A DNA stretch of 64,000 nucleotides from Winogradskyella sp. MH6 (GCF_022810765.1 NZ_CP094494.1:434001-498000), one strand, 5' to 3'; positions 39,735-50,507 are shown, counted from the stretch's first letter. Made by a program: numbers and translations. Notes: generated by a model from the sequence alone, not told the origin.

Positions 39735-41321
39735 TTAGTTACTAGTAACTTCAACAATTACAGGTGAAACGTTTTTAAGATTGTATTTTGAATTACCTTG
39801 GATTTTTGCTTTTATATCAAAAATTGTAATGTTATCACCTCGTCTAGCTTTACTTATAGCAGACTTAGCTTGCGCATTCATTTTTGTACCAACAACACTA
39901 ATTGTAGGTTGACCTGGCACTCTCATTTTGAATGAAGTAACTACAATCGGTAAATCAAAAACAAAATCGTCTAACTTGGCAGATACAGTACCTATCTCAA
40001 CGTTACGCTTAGGTAATTTTACAACACCTGTCTGACCAGCTATAACACCTGTTGGCGCAGGAATATCTTTAATTCTAAACGTTTTACGATCGCTTACTTT
40101 TGAACCATCATCTAAAGTACCTGTTACATTGATTGTTACTTCGCTACCAGTTCCTGGATTCATTACATATTTACCTGCTCCACCAACTGGTTTTAATCCT
40201 GTTCCACTAGCTTGTACTTTATTGTCTGCTATACCTGCAAATGAAATAGTCATTGGGTTTTCTACACCACGATATACAACATTCATTTTATCTGCTGAAA
40301 TTGTAGCAGAGTTTGGTCTTGGTACAACTACATACTTACCATTGAAATTAATAGGCAGTTCTTCACCTTTTTCTAAGAATGTAAACTGTCCGTTAATATC
40401 GTGCTCACCAACGTTACCTACTGTAAACTCAATTCTTGCAGCACCAGTTGAGTCAATCGCACCTTCTCTGTTCATATCTAAATCAGTATCCCCAACTTTT
40501 AATTTTGTTGGTGTTACATTAGCATATTTTCCTAAAACTACAGAACCTGTAAACTTCTCTCCAGCAAAAAATGCATTTTTGTCTGGTATAACGATTGCAG
40601 TATAGTTTTTTAAAGACGTTGCTTCATCAACAGTATTTCCTAAGAATACATTATAAAGGTTAGCTTCAGTTGCTTTAATATCATTCTGCATTGCAGTTAA
40701 CTTGGTATAAGATGCTACAGCTGGAAATCCTTGAAAGTTATAATCTAACCAGCTTTGTTTTTTACCATCTTTATTAATTACTTCTGCAGTACTAAAACGA
40801 CGTTCTAAAGTCTCTTTAGCTGGGTTGTAAGCTACGTCGTCACCCAAAAGCTCATTTATATCAGCTTTGTATTTATTAATTCTATCAACAAATGCCTGAC
40901 CTTCTTTTGTTAGACGATCTCCTGTAAACCATAATTCATCTAATGCATCACCTTTGTCCATTTCCTCTGCCGGTAAACCACCTTCTTCTTTGAACTTTTC
41001 AGCATAGTTTCCTTTATTTAAAATCATTGATTTTTGTGATTCTAAATAAGTGAAAAATTCATTAGAAATAGAACTTACTTTTTGCGCATTGTTATAAGCA
41101 ACACCAAAATCCTTTGGTTTTTCACTAGCTTGCTTTTCTAAGCCTTTCAAAAGAGTAGTGTTTGAAGCAACAGCTAACTCATTTGCGTTTTCAAATTTTG
41201 TATTAAATAAACTGAAAGCAGATAATATCTCCTTACTCGTTGTCATTGCAATCATTGCAATAAACACCAAGTACATTAAGTTAATCATTTTCTGTCTTGC
41301 AGATAATTTTCCTCCTGCCAT
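39735..41321 (-). CDS. gldM: Gliding motility / T9SS motor protein GldM
   Basis: 528 residues. One N-terminal membrane helix (KMINLMYLVFIAMIAMTTSKEIL), with Arg nearby, packs with GldL to form the proton-driven motor. The long periplasmic part has the four D1-D4 domains known for GldM (SAFSLFNTKFENANELAV..., later VVPRPNSATISADKMNVVYRGVENPMTISFAG). It transmits rotation across the periplasm to the GldKN ring. Full length for the family. Confidence 0.96.
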   Translation of the reverse strand: MAGGKLSARQKMINLMYLVFIAMIAMTTSKEILSAFSLFNTKFENANELAVASNTTLLKGLEKQASEKPKDFGVAYNNAQKVSSISNEFFTYLESQKSMILNKGNYAEKFKEEGGLPAEEMDKGDALDELWFTGDRLTKEGQAFVDRINKYKADINELLGDDVAYNPAKETLERRFSTAEVINKDGKKQSWLDYNFQGFPAVASYTKLTAMQNDIKATEANLYNVFLGNTVDEATSLKNYTAIVIPDKNAFFAGEKFTGSVVLGKYANVTPTKLKVGDTDLDMNREGAIDSTGAARIEFTVGNVGEHDINGQFTFLEKGEELPINFNGKYVVVPRPNSATISADKMNVVYRGVENPMTISFAGIADNKVQASGTGLKPVGGAGKYVMNPGTGSEVTINVTGTLDDGSKVSDRKTFRIKDIPAPTGVIAGQTGVVKLPKRNVEIGTVSAKLDDFVFDLPIVVTSFKMRVPGQPTISVVGTKMNAQAKSAISKARRGDNITIFDIKAKIQGNSKYNLKNVSPVIVEVTSN

Positions 41322-41371
41322 TGTAAATTAGTTTTTAAATGTTAATTAATTAAATTGTTTATAAAAACTAA

Positions 41372-42007
41372 TTAGTTTTTGTTCATAGCAGATAACATTC
41401 CACCATATACACCATTTAATGATGAAAGGTTTGATGCTAAAGAAGCCATTTGCTCTTTTAATTTCTGTGCATTTTCTACAGCCTCTTCATTGATTGCTGC
41501 CTGACGATTTGCACTTTCCATTTGTACTTTGTAAAGGCTATTTAAAGATTCCATCTGAGCTGCTGCTAAAGACATTTCTTCGCTATATTTCTTTTGAGCT
41601 GCCATAGAATCAACTGTTGGGCTGATACCTTTAGCTGCACCTTCAAAGTTTTTAATGCTGTTACCTAAGCTTGCCATTAATTCACCATCAATTTTAGCTT
41701 CTTTTAATAAGTTATCTAATTTTTTAGATAATAATCCTTCAGCATCTTTTGGCTCTTCTTTTTTAGCTTTTTTGCCTGTAGACTGACCACCTGCTAATTC
41801 TGGATATACTAACGACCAATCTAAGTCTGATTGTTGCCTTTCAAACGCTGAGTAAGTAAATACCAATGCTTCAACAACCATACCTATTGTTAAGATTAGA
41901 GAACCGTAAGGCCAGTGCTGGATTTTGAATAATGCTCCAACAATTACGATTGCTGCTCCTAATCCGTAGACCATGTTTGTTACTGTGATTTTACCTTTCT
42001 GTGCCAT
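41372..42007 (-). CDS. gldL: Gliding motility / T9SS motor protein GldL
   Basis: 211 residues. Two membrane segments lie close to the N-terminus (MVYGLGAAIVIVGALFKIQHWPYG and LILTIGMVVEALVFTYSAF); the glutamate in VVEALVF is the proton-channel residue. A cytoplasmic helical tail (KKLDNLLKEAKIDGELMASLG, VENAQKLKEQMASLASN) follows. It pairs with GldM as the inner-membrane motor of the secretion/gliding machine. Confidence 0.96.
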   Translation of the reverse strand: MAQKGKITVTNMVYGLGAAIVIVGALFKIQHWPYGSLILTIGMVVEALVFTYSAFERQQSDLDWSLVYPELAGGQSTGKKAKKEEPKDAEGLLSKKLDNLLKEAKIDGELMASLGNSIKNFEGAAKGISPTVDSMAAQKKYSEEMSLAAAQMESLNSLYKVQMESANRQAAINEEAVENAQKLKEQMASLASNLSSLNGVYGGMLSAMNKN

Positions 42008-42093
42008 AATTTGTTTGTTTAGTTTTTTAGTTTAAGTTAAATGGATGATAACTTAAGTAGGTTAATTTATTTAGGTTATCGGTTTTGTTTATT

Positions 42094-43446
42094 TTAGTTA
42101 GTTGCTGCGTTTTTAGTTACCTCAGTTCCCATGTAATCTTGTACGGTTCTGAAACCAATATAACTTCTTGCTGAGTCCGCATACTCATAATCTCTAGAAC
42201 TTACTTGTAAGAAGTAAGCAACATCTTTCCAAGATCCACCTCTTACTACCTTGCGAGAGTTTTCAGGATCATTGACATTAGGATTGATTGTTGATGAAAA
42301 TTCATAAGAAGCAGGATCATAAGAACCGTTTACCCATTCTGAAACGTTACCTGCCATGTTATATAAATTAAAATCATTTGGATCATAAGCATCAGCCTCT
42401 ACAGTATATAATGCTTGGTCTGCTGCGTAATCTCCTCTTAATGGTTTGAAGTTAGCCATGAAGCATCCTCTATCATTCTTAGTGTAAGGTCCACCCCAAG
42501 GATATGAAGCACCTTGTAATCCTCCACGAGCAGCATATTCCCATTCTGCTTCTGAAGGTAATCTGTAGGAGTTTACTGCCTGTCTTCCTTTACTCTTTTG
42601 GTAACCATTATGATAAAGTGTTCTCCATTGACAAAATGCTTGTGCTTGTTTCCAAGACACACCTACAACAGGATAGTCTCCGTAAGCATCGTGCCAAAAA
42701 TAATCATTGTGCATTGGCTCATTATAAGAATACGCAAAGTCTCTAATCCAAGCTGTAGTATCTGGATATACCTCTACTTCTTCTTGCTGTATAACTTGAG
42801 AACGCTTAAGGCTTCTATCTTTTGCAGCCTTAGCTATATCCATATATGTATACTGAAATTTAAATTGCTTTACATCCCAAGTACGCTGTCCATTGTAAGA
42901 CTCTTCTAGTGGCAAGTACATACCATCCATAACCTCAGCATAAAGCTCATCTGGATAATCGTCAGTATCAAAATATAAATCTACATCATGATTAATTTTT
43001 CTTTGCTCGTTACCATAAGTATTTTGCATGTAACTCTCGTAAGCATTTAAATCCTCAGGATTAGCATCTAAATAAGCAAACTCACCAATATCGCCATTGC
43101 CTGGAGTTTTACCTTCTAAATCTGCCATCTCAGCTAATTTAAGCCTAAGAATAGAATCTCTTACCCAAAACACAAACTGTCTATACTCACTATTCGTAAT
43201 CTCAGTTTCATCCATATAAAATGCACGTACTGTAGCCGTTTTAGTTGGAGCATCTTGAACACCAGCAATGTCATCGTCTGATTTACCCATAATAAAAGCC
43301 CCTCCTGGAACTAAAGTCATGCCATAAGGCTTCTCTGGGTGCCATTTTTTACCTTTAACACCTACTAATTGTCCGCGGTCTCCAGAATTACAACTGGCAA
43401 CCAAAACCAATACAGTGGTAAGTAAAATAAATCTCTTAATATTCAT
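42094..43446 (-). CDS. gldK: Gliding motility / T9SS lipoprotein GldK
   Basis: 450 residues. Lipoprotein signal ends LVASCNSG (Cys19). The body is an FGE-sulfatase-type fold: MTLVPGGAFIMGKSDDDIAG at the start and GVSWKQAQAFCQWRT, YRLPSEAEWEYAARGG, NMAGNVSEWVNGSYDP, RVVRGGSWKD, YIGFRTVQDYMG toward the end. It is anchored in the outer membrane and forms the ring with GldN. First gene of the gldKLMN operon. Confidence 0.96.
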   Translation of the reverse strand: MNIKRFILLTTVLVLVASCNSGDRGQLVGVKGKKWHPEKPYGMTLVPGGAFIMGKSDDDIAGVQDAPTKTATVRAFYMDETEITNSEYRQFVFWVRDSILRLKLAEMADLEGKTPGNGDIGEFAYLDANPEDLNAYESYMQNTYGNEQRKINHDVDLYFDTDDYPDELYAEVMDGMYLPLEESYNGQRTWDVKQFKFQYTYMDIAKAAKDRSLKRSQVIQQEEVEVYPDTTAWIRDFAYSYNEPMHNDYFWHDAYGDYPVVGVSWKQAQAFCQWRTLYHNGYQKSKGRQAVNSYRLPSEAEWEYAARGGLQGASYPWGGPYTKNDRGCFMANFKPLRGDYAADQALYTVEADAYDPNDFNLYNMAGNVSEWVNGSYDPASYEFSSTINPNVNDPENSRKVVRGGSWKDVAYFLQVSSRDYEYADSARSYIGFRTVQDYMGTEVTKNAATN

Positions 43447-43606
43447 AGTAACTCGAGGTTAAATTAGTCGTCCTTAATTTTAAGGTCGTAAACATATTTA
43501 TATATTTTCTAAAAAACAACTTTTTTTGATTTTTTTTTGCATTTCGTCCTTAAAAAATGCATTTCATCGATAGTCTAAATGTTAAATTATCGACTAAGTG
43601 CTCCCT

Positions 43607-44773
43607 TTAAAAGCTGTTCTTCCTAAAGGCCTTATACCAACGTTCGGGTATTTCACCTTGAGTAGCAAGCACATAATCGGCATGCATGCATGGTAATAAC
43701 GTGTGCTTTTTTAATTTATTATTAACATCTGGTAAAAAAGGTATTTCTATCCACCAGCGACCTGTTTTTATACTTTTAAAAAATATGAGCTCATCATCTT
43801 CAACCAAAACATTATACTTCTGAAACTCATTTTCATTATTAAAGTTATCATCTTTGACTCTACAATTAACTCCTTCTATAAAATACCAGATCATTTGCGC
43901 TATTAGCATAGAAGACGCAGAATCATTTTTAGAATTAATATACTCATAAATCCCAAATGAAGATACTTTATTACTGATACCTGCATATCGAGTAATTGCG
44001 CAAATTTCTTTTCCTGAAAAACCGTTAGGAGAATATTTTAAACTATCACTTACCTCAGCTGCTCTAATAGATTTTAAATCTATTGAAACTATATGTGCAT
44101 CTCTTAACAATGGCTCTACCTTGTTTATATCTCCAGATATCTCACCTAAACGATATGACTCAAAGTACAACTTCTCCATAAGATCTATTTCTTCTTGAGA
44201 ATTGAAATACGTTTGGTATCCTATTGTAGAATAATTAAATAGGTTATAAGGTTCTTCTACAATTACTTTCCCTACATAACTATTATTCTTAATCGGTAAG
44301 TTGGCATCACCTAAATCGAAGTTGGTATCTATATTAACAATATTAACCATGGGCATCAAATTATCATATGCACGATAATTAGAGTAGGTTAAATCTTGAC
44401 TTCCCCCTAGAATAATTGGAATAATGTTTTTCTCTACTAAAACCGAAATAGCTGTACGAATAGCATAATAAGTATCTTCTACAGATTCTCCCGGAAGTAT
44501 ATCTCCTAAATCGGCAATATTTGAAATCCAATTTCCAGGAAATAGAGTATAGAGTGTTTTTCTAACAGAATCGAAATTGATATTGACTCCTATATAATTA
44601 ACATCATTTCTGTTTTCTAGAACACCAATGATAGCAATTTGGACATCTTCTAAATCTGGAATACCGTTTTGCTTAGAGTGAATTTTGATTTTTTTTCCCA
44701 GCGCTTGTTGCGCTAATAGTTCTGAATGAGCTAAAACCGCATCTGAAACAGGCGTTAGAAAATTAAAATTCAT
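43607..44773 (-). CDS. Arginase-fold protein lacking metal ligands
   Basis: 388 residues with the arginase/agmatinase/formiminoglutamase fold (NIIPIILGGSQDLTYSNYRAYD, VNIVNIDTNFDLGD, AHIVSIDLKSIRAAEVS). The three metal motifs are degenerate: GGxH is GGSQ, DxHxD is DTNFD, and SxDxDxxDP is SIDLKSIRA, so most manganese ligands are gone. Catalysis is unlikely despite the usual automatic label of formimidoylglutamase. It lies between topA and gldK. A structural or regulatory role is the natural reading but is inference. Confidence 0.85.
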   Translation of the reverse strand: MNFNFLTPVSDAVLAHSELLAQQALGKKIKIHSKQNGIPDLEDVQIAIIGVLENRNDVNYIGVNINFDSVRKTLYTLFPGNWISNIADLGDILPGESVEDTYYAIRTAISVLVEKNIIPIILGGSQDLTYSNYRAYDNLMPMVNIVNIDTNFDLGDANLPIKNNSYVGKVIVEEPYNLFNYSTIGYQTYFNSQEEIDLMEKLYFESYRLGEISGDINKVEPLLRDAHIVSIDLKSIRAAEVSDSLKYSPNGFSGKEICAITRYAGISNKVSSFGIYEYINSKNDSASSMLIAQMIWYFIEGVNCRVKDDNFNNENEFQKYNVLVEDDELIFFKSIKTGRWWIEIPFLPDVNNKLKKHTLLPCMHADYVLATQGEIPERWYKAFRKNSF

Positions 44774-44779
44774 AAAGTA

Positions 44780-47287
44780 TTACTTCTTTTTGGTAGTCGT
44801 TTTCTTCTTTGTGGTTTTTCTTGTTTTCTTTTTTGGAGCATTTTTTTCTAGAATAGCTTTAGCCTCTTCTAAGGTCATATCAGATACATCAACTGTCTTA
44901 GCCAGCTCAACTTTCTGCTTACCTTTTATAACATTGTGCCTTCCCCAACGTGCCTTTTCTACTCTAATGCCTTCCTCTTCCCAAACATGAATAAGCTTAT
45001 CTTTTTCCTTTTGGATTTTATCTTCGATCAAAGTTACGATGTCTTCTTCAGATAAATTGTCCCAATCGTATTTTTTATTCACATTTATAAACATATTGTT
45101 CCACTTAATAAATGGTCCAAAACGTCCTTTTCCTTTTGTAACTTCTAAACCTTGATACATATATATAGGAGCATTTGCTTTTTCTTTCTCCTTAATATAT
45201 ATAATAGCTTCATCTAGTTCTACACTAAGAGGATCTACTCCTTTAGGCAAAGAGACAAACTTTTTGCCGTATCTAACATAAGGCCCAAAACGTCCGTTGT
45301 TAACTTCTACCTCATCATCATTATAATGACCTAAAGCTTTTGGAAGCTTAAAAAGATCCATTGCTTCTTCGTAAGTTATGGTGTTGAGTTGCTGATCTGG
45401 TGATAAGCTAGCAAACTGTGGTTTCTCTTCCTCGTCTACTGTACCGATCTGAACCATTGGACCAAACTTACCTAAGCGCACACTAACTTGGCGACCTGTT
45501 TTAGGATCAGTACCTAGAATACGCTCTCCTGTTTCACGTTCTGCATTTTCTTGTACATCTTCAACTTGTGGATGAAAGCCTTTATAGAAATCTTTCATCA
45601 TAGCTTTCCAGTCTTCTTTACCTTCAGCTATATCATCAAAACTCTCCTCTACTTTTGCGGTAAAGTTATAGTCTAAAATGCTTTCAAAATGATTTACTAA
45701 AAAGTCGGTAACTATAATACCAACATCTGTCGGCACTAATTTTCCTTTGTTAGAACCTACTTTTTCTGTAAGATTGTTCTCTTTAATATTTTGGTTTTCA
45801 AAAACCAATTGTTTGTATGCTCTTTCATCACCTTCGTGTGAACCTTTTTCTATGTAATTTCTATTTTGAATTGTAGAAATTGTCGGCGCATATGTTGATG
45901 GTCTACCGATTCCTAATTCCTCTAATTGCTTTACCAAAGATGCCTCAGTATATCTTGACGGAGGTCTAGTAAAACGCTGTGTTGCCGTGATATAACTATT
46001 AGCTAACTCCTCACCTACCTTTAAGTCTGGCAAAATACCATCTTGTTCTGTATCCTCATCATCTGTTCCTTCTAGATACACTTTTAAGAATCCATCAAAC
46101 GTTATAATTTCTCCATTAGCAGTAAATTGTTCACTTACTTTTTGAGAGCTATTAATTTGAATTTTCAAATTGGTACGCTCTAGCTTAGCCTCACTCATTT
46201 GTGATGCAATTGCGCGTTTCCATATTAAATCGTAAAGCCTAGCCTGATCACGCTCTACGCTTACTGTATGATTAGAAAAATCTGTTGGCCTAATGGCTTC
46301 GTGAGCCTCTTGAGCACCTTTAGATTTTCCCTTGTAGTTTCTCGGTTTACTATATTCTGAACCATAAGCAGAGATAATCTCTTTCTCAGCACCTTGTCTT
46401 GCTTCATCAGACAAGTTAACACTATCTGTTCTCATATAAGTTATGAGACCAGCCTCATACAAGCGTTGTGCATTGCTCATCGTTCTACTCACAGAAAAAC
46501 CTAATTTTCTAGATGCCTCCTGTTGTAATGTAGATGTTGTAAATGGTGCTGCTGGTGATTTTTTTGCTGGTTTTTTTTGCAAGTCAGCAACCTCATAAGT
46601 TGCGCCTTTATTATTATTTAAAAACGTTAAAGCTTCTTCTTCTGAACTAAAATTCTTTGGTAATTTTGCTTTGAACGATTTTCCGTCTTCTGATGTAAAC
46701 TCCGCATCAATTCTATAGGATGCTTCTGCATTAAAATTTTGTATTTCGCGCTCACGTTCAACAATAAGTCGAACAGAAACGGACTGTACTCTACCAGCAG
46801 ATAAACCTCCTTTAACTTTTCGCCATAAAACTGGTGACAGCTCATAACCAACAATTCGGTCTAAAACACGTCTTGCCTGCTGAGCATCTACTAAATTATA
46901 ATCTATGCCGCGAGGATTTTCAATCGCTTTATTGATAGCACTTTTTGTAATCTCATGAAAAACAATGCGCTTTGTCTTTTCTTTATCTAAATCTAGTGCT
47001 TCTGCTAAATGCCATGCTATAGCTTCTCCCTCACGATCCTCATCACTTGCTAGCCATACTATTTCAGCTTTCTTAGCTAACTCTTTTAATTTTTTTACAA
47101 CATCGCGCTTGTCTTTTGACACCCTATATTTTGGATCAAAATCTCCCTCTACATCAACCCCTAATTCTTTGGAAGGTAAGTCTGAAACATGCCCAAAACT
47201 GGACTCAACTTTATAATCTTTTCCTAAAAACTTCTCTATGGTTTTTGCCTTTGCAGGAGACTCAACTATAACTAGATTCTTCGGCAT
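44780..47287 (-). CDS. topA: DNA topoisomerase I
   Basis: 835 residues. Toprim domain at the N-terminus (NLVIVESPAKAKTIEKFLG and WLASDEDREGEAIAWHL), catalytic tyrosine in GLITYMRTDSVNLSDEA, and hinge motif RPSTYAPTISTIQNRNYIEK. The C-terminus lacks Cys4 zinc fingers and has instead several Gly-Arg-Phe-Gly-Pro repeats (KTGRQVSVRLGKFGPMV, NNGRFGPYVRYGKKF, GKGRFGPFIKW) and a lysine-rich tail. It relaxes negative supercoils. Starts 7 bp upstream of the arginase-fold gene in the same direction, so probably one transcript. Confidence 0.96.
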   Translation of the reverse strand: MPKNLVIVESPAKAKTIEKFLGKDYKVESSFGHVSDLPSKELGVDVEGDFDPKYRVSKDKRDVVKKLKELAKKAEIVWLASDEDREGEAIAWHLAEALDLDKEKTKRIVFHEITKSAINKAIENPRGIDYNLVDAQQARRVLDRIVGYELSPVLWRKVKGGLSAGRVQSVSVRLIVEREREIQNFNAEASYRIDAEFTSEDGKSFKAKLPKNFSSEEEALTFLNNNKGATYEVADLQKKPAKKSPAAPFTTSTLQQEASRKLGFSVSRTMSNAQRLYEAGLITYMRTDSVNLSDEARQGAEKEIISAYGSEYSKPRNYKGKSKGAQEAHEAIRPTDFSNHTVSVERDQARLYDLIWKRAIASQMSEAKLERTNLKIQINSSQKVSEQFTANGEIITFDGFLKVYLEGTDDEDTEQDGILPDLKVGEELANSYITATQRFTRPPSRYTEASLVKQLEELGIGRPSTYAPTISTIQNRNYIEKGSHEGDERAYKQLVFENQNIKENNLTEKVGSNKGKLVPTDVGIIVTDFLVNHFESILDYNFTAKVEESFDDIAEGKEDWKAMMKDFYKGFHPQVEDVQENAERETGERILGTDPKTGRQVSVRLGKFGPMVQIGTVDEEEKPQFASLSPDQQLNTITYEEAMDLFKLPKALGHYNDDEVEVNNGRFGPYVRYGKKFVSLPKGVDPLSVELDEAIIYIKEKEKANAPIYMYQGLEVTKGKGRFGPFIKWNNMFINVNKKYDWDNLSEEDIVTLIEDKIQKEKDKLIHVWEEEGIRVEKARWGRHNVIKGKQKVELAKTVDVSDMTLEEAKAILEKNAPKKKTRKTTKKKTTTKKK

Positions 47288-47442
47288 TCTTCTTTTTTTT
47301 GAGGTTACAAATGTAGGCGAAAATAAATTTACAATCCTAATTTGGTTTTAAATAGCATCTATTTTATTGCGGCATTAACTGTTTGAAACTAAAAAAAGCC
47401 TTGCAAAAACAAGACTCTAATTTTAGTATTCAAATGTAATGG

Positions 47443-47883
47443 TTAATATGTATAAATAACAGGATCAGAATAGTCATCTACATTTATAATAATTTCATTT
47501 TCACCTTCAATTTGCAACGACGTAAGGTCAAATGAACGAGCTCTATCAACAACAGCTAAACAATCTTCAGTATTTATTAAAAAGAATTTTACATTGCGTT
47601 GAGGTGGATTGGACTCTGAAACCGATCCTGAATCTATTAATTGCATTTCCCAAGTATTACCATCGCAACCAGAAGCAGAAACATCAATCACTAAACAGTC
47701 GCCATTAATTGACACACTATTTATAGAATATGGACTCGTAGCAGAATTTGCATAAGTAAAGCTATCAATAACAGTAAAACCAGCACAGTTGCTTTCGGGC
47801 AAAGACATGCCATCATCATCGCACTGCATATTTAAAAATAAAGCAACACACAGCACAGACATTATAATTTTTGAAAATTTCAT
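47443..47883 (-). CDS. Putative lipoprotein of unknown function
   Basis: 146 residues. The signal peptide ends LFLNMQCDDDG, with Cys20 as a likely lipid site. Four further cysteines (SNCAGF, NGDCLVI, SASGCDGN, TEDCLAV) suggest disulphides in a small beta-rich domain. No family is recognised; similar short proteins are common in marine Flavobacteriaceae. Stands alone. Confidence 0.75.
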   Translation of the reverse strand: MKFSKIIMSVLCVALFLNMQCDDDGMSLPESNCAGFTVIDSFTYANSATSPYSINSVSINGDCLVIDVSASGCDGNTWEMQLIDSGSVSESNPPQRNVKFFLINTEDCLAVVDRARSFDLTSLQIEGENEIIINVDDYSDPVIYTY

Positions 47884-47998
47884 AGATTTAGTTTTATATA
47901 TAAGATGTAATTAAACGAAATGGTTGCTCAGTAAAATAAAAAAACTTTGTAAAAATAATAATTTGAAGCAATTATAAATTACTTTTAACAACTGCCAC

Positions 47999-48031
47999 TT
48001 TGTCACAATCTATAAAATAATACTATCTTTG
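47999..48031 (+). promoter_or_regulatory. Bacteroidota-type promoter of miaB
   Basis: TTTG at 47999-48002 and TATCTTTG (TAnnTTTG) at 48024-48031, with 21 bp between them, fit the -33/-7 consensus of the primary sigma factor in Bacteroidota. It lies 57 bp upstream of the miaB start. Confidence 0.75.
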
Positions 48032-48088
48032 CATGCTTATTGACTATTAGAGAAAACAATTACTTCTCATGCAAGTGAGTTTGAATAG

Positions 48089-49537
48089 ATGGAAAAAATA
48101 ATCGACGAAAACAAACAAGGTGAAGCCTTAATTTTAGACCAAAAAGACGGTAACACCAAAAAGCTATTTATTGAAAGTTACGGTTGCCAAATGAATTTTA
48201 GCGACAGTGAAATTGTAGCTTCAATCTTATCTAATCAAGGATATAATACAACTCAAAACCTAGAAGATGCTGATTTGGTTTTGGTGAATACCTGCTCTAT
48301 TAGAGACAAAGCAGAGCAAACTGTTAGAAAACGCCTTAAATATTACGACAAAATCAAGGATAAAAACCCTTCAATGAAAGTTGGCGTGCTAGGTTGTATG
48401 GCAGAGCGTCTTAAAACTAAGTTCCTAGATGAAGAAAAAATCGTTGATTTAGTTGTTGGTCCTGATGCCTATAAAGATTTACCTAATCTTTTAGCTGATG
48501 TAGATGAAGGAAGAGATGCCATCAATGTTATTTTATCTAAAGAGGAAACTTACGGAGATATATCTCCTGTAAGATTAAACAGCAATGGTGTTAGTGCTTT
48601 TGTATCTATAACCAGAGGTTGTGACAATATGTGTACATTCTGCGTTGTTCCGTTTACAAGAGGAAGAGAACGTAGTAGAGATCCTCAAAGTATTATTGAA
48701 GAAGTTAACGATTTATGGAACAAAGGTTATAAGGAAGTAACGCTTTTAGGACAAAATGTAGATAGCTACTTATGGTATGGTGGTGGACTTAAAAAGGATT
48801 ATGAAAAAGCTTCAGAATTACAAAAAGCTACAGCCGTAAACTTTGCTAAACTATTAGAATTGTGCGCAAAAGCGCAACCAAAAATGCGTTTTAGATTCTC
48901 GACATCTAACCCTCAAGATATGACTTTAGATGTTATTGAAACTATGTCTATGTTTGAAAACATTTGTAATTATATACACCTGCCTGTGCAAAGCGGAAGC
49001 AACCGTATTCTTAAAGAAATGAATCGTTTGCATACTCGCGAGGAATATTTTGAACTTATAGACAATATTAAAAGAATCATTCCAGATGTAGCGATTAGCC
49101 AAGATATGATTGCTGGTTTCCCAACAGAGACTGAAGAAGACCATCAAGATACCCTAACGCTTATGGAATACGTAAAATACGATTACGGTTTTATGTTTGC
49201 CTATTCTGAGCGTCCAGGCACACTTGCTGGCAGAAAAATGGAGGATGATGTACCTGCAGATGTAAAACAAAGACGACTTAACGAAATACAAGCCTTACAA
49301 CGCAGACATAGTTTACACAATACCCAAAAACATGTTGGTAATATTGAAGAAATTTTAATAGAAAAAGCTTCTAAAAAATCTGACGAGCATTGGTCTGGTA
49401 GAAACAGTCAAAATATGGTTGCTGTTTTTCCAAAAGAACACTACAAACCTGGTGACTTTGTTAACGTAAAAATATTAGACTGTACAAGCGCCACACTTAT
49501 TGGTGAAGCTGTAGGCTATTCAAAAAACAACTCTTAA
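48089..49537 (+). CDS. miaB: tRNA-2-methylthio-N6-adenosine methylthiotransferase
   Basis: 482 residues. The N-terminal MTTase domain has its three cysteines ([29 protein letters not shown]). The radical-SAM domain carries CDNMCTFC, followed by TRGRERSR; a TRAM domain is at the C-terminus ([11 protein letters not shown]...[11 protein letters not shown]). It converts i6A37 to ms2i6A37 in tRNAs using SAM and iron-sulphur clusters. Preceded by a good TAnnTTTG promoter. Confidence 0.96.
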   Translation: MEKIIDENKQGEALILDQKDGNTKKLFIESYGCQMNFSDSEIVASILSNQGYNTTQNLEDADLVLVNTCSIRDKAEQTVRKRLKYYDKIKDKNPSMKVGVLGCMAERLKTKFLDEEKIVDLVVGPDAYKDLPNLLADVDEGRDAINVILSKEETYGDISPVRLNSNGVSAFVSITRGCDNMCTFCVVPFTRGRERSRDPQSIIEEVNDLWNKGYKEVTLLGQNVDSYLWYGGGLKKDYEKASELQKATAVNFAKLLELCAKAQPKMRFRFSTSNPQDMTLDVIETMSMFENICNYIHLPVQSGSNRILKEMNRLHTREEYFELIDNIKRIIPDVAISQDMIAGFPTETEEDHQDTLTLMEYVKYDYGFMFAYSERPGTLAGRKMEDDVPADVKQRRLNEIQALQRRHSLHNTQKHVGNIEEILIEKASKKSDEHWSGRNSQNMVAVFPKEHYKPGDFVNVKILDCTSATLIGEAVGYSKNNS

Positions 49538-49548
49538 TTAATCTATCG

Positions 49549-50487
49549 ATGAAAAAAATCTTATTACTACTTTGTGCATTTACTTTAGTAACAGCTTGTG
49601 AAAACGAACCTTTAGACCCTGCCTTTACTGGTGGTGGAAATAATAATGGTGGTGGTAACAATGGAGGTAGCAACAGTGCTGACCTTACACTATCTATGTA
49701 TGAGTTAGACACAGACACTTCTATTAATTTCTTTGGTCTTCCTATACGTACAATCACAAACTCTGATCTTAATATTTCGGATAATAAAGTTGTATCAAGT
49801 ACAACGGTTTTTGAATTTGAAGGAGCGCCAAGTGAAACAGAAAACCAAACCTTTACTCGTAATGCTCAAGGACAAATAACGAGTAATGTATCTGTAAACT
49901 CTAATGGTACAACTACCAATGAATATATCATTACGTACACCAACGGACAAATCTCACAAATTACATATGACTATTTTGAAGATGACTTTGAAGACTACGT
50001 TTACAACTTCACATATGACGGTAACTTAATTACAAGAACTGTTGAAGGCTCAAACATTTCTACAGTATTTACAATAGATGGGTTTGACAGAGTTATAAAA
50101 AAGGAATCTTTTGATGGTACTACTTCTATACAAGTAGAAACAATTACATATAATGGACTTGGCAATATTAACAACAGTGTAGGTACAGGTGAATTAGACA
50201 GCAACTATACCTATGATTTTGACGACAACACCAACCCATTACAAGTTGTATATAACGACAATTACTTATTAAACTTTTTAAGTGATGATTATTCTGACGA
50301 AATAGGACCTTTAATTGCTCAGTTTCACTCTACAAACAATTGGAATGGAGCTACATTTAACGGAGACACCTTCACTTTTGATTTATCATACAATACAGCC
50401 GGAAGAATTACAAGTCGTGATATTGCTTACGATTTTGGAGCTGACTTAATGATAGAAATTAACGAAAGATTTAACTACGTTAACTAG
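49549..50487 (+). CDS. Lipoprotein with YD-like repeats (1)
   Basis: 312 residues. The lipoprotein signal ends LVTACENE (Cys17), followed by a low-complexity Gly/Asn linker (about 25-45), then beta repeats of the YD type (NEYIITYTNGQISQITYDYF, VYNFTYDGNLITRTVEG, SNYTYDFDDNTNP). It probably lies on the outer membrane surface. It sits 11 bp after miaB, in the same direction, and is probably a paralogue of the next gene (same signal type, same length, same repeat style). Confidence 0.82.
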   Translation: MKKILLLLCAFTLVTACENEPLDPAFTGGGNNNGGGNNGGSNSADLTLSMYELDTDTSINFFGLPIRTITNSDLNISDNKVVSSTTVFEFEGAPSETENQTFTRNAQGQITSNVSVNSNGTTTNEYIITYTNGQISQITYDYFEDDFEDYVYNFTYDGNLITRTVEGSNISTVFTIDGFDRVIKKESFDGTTSIQVETITYNGLGNINNSVGTGELDSNYTYDFDDNTNPLQVVYNDNYLLNFLSDDYSDEIGPLIAQFHSTNNWNGATFNGDTFTFDLSYNTAGRITSRDIAYDFGADLMIEINERFNYVN

Positions 50488-50507
50488 GTATTTAATATTA
50501 CTTTATT

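Noticed and set aside
43607..44773. An active formimidoylglutamase or arginase
   Set aside because: The metal-binding histidines and aspartates of all three motifs are mostly replaced.
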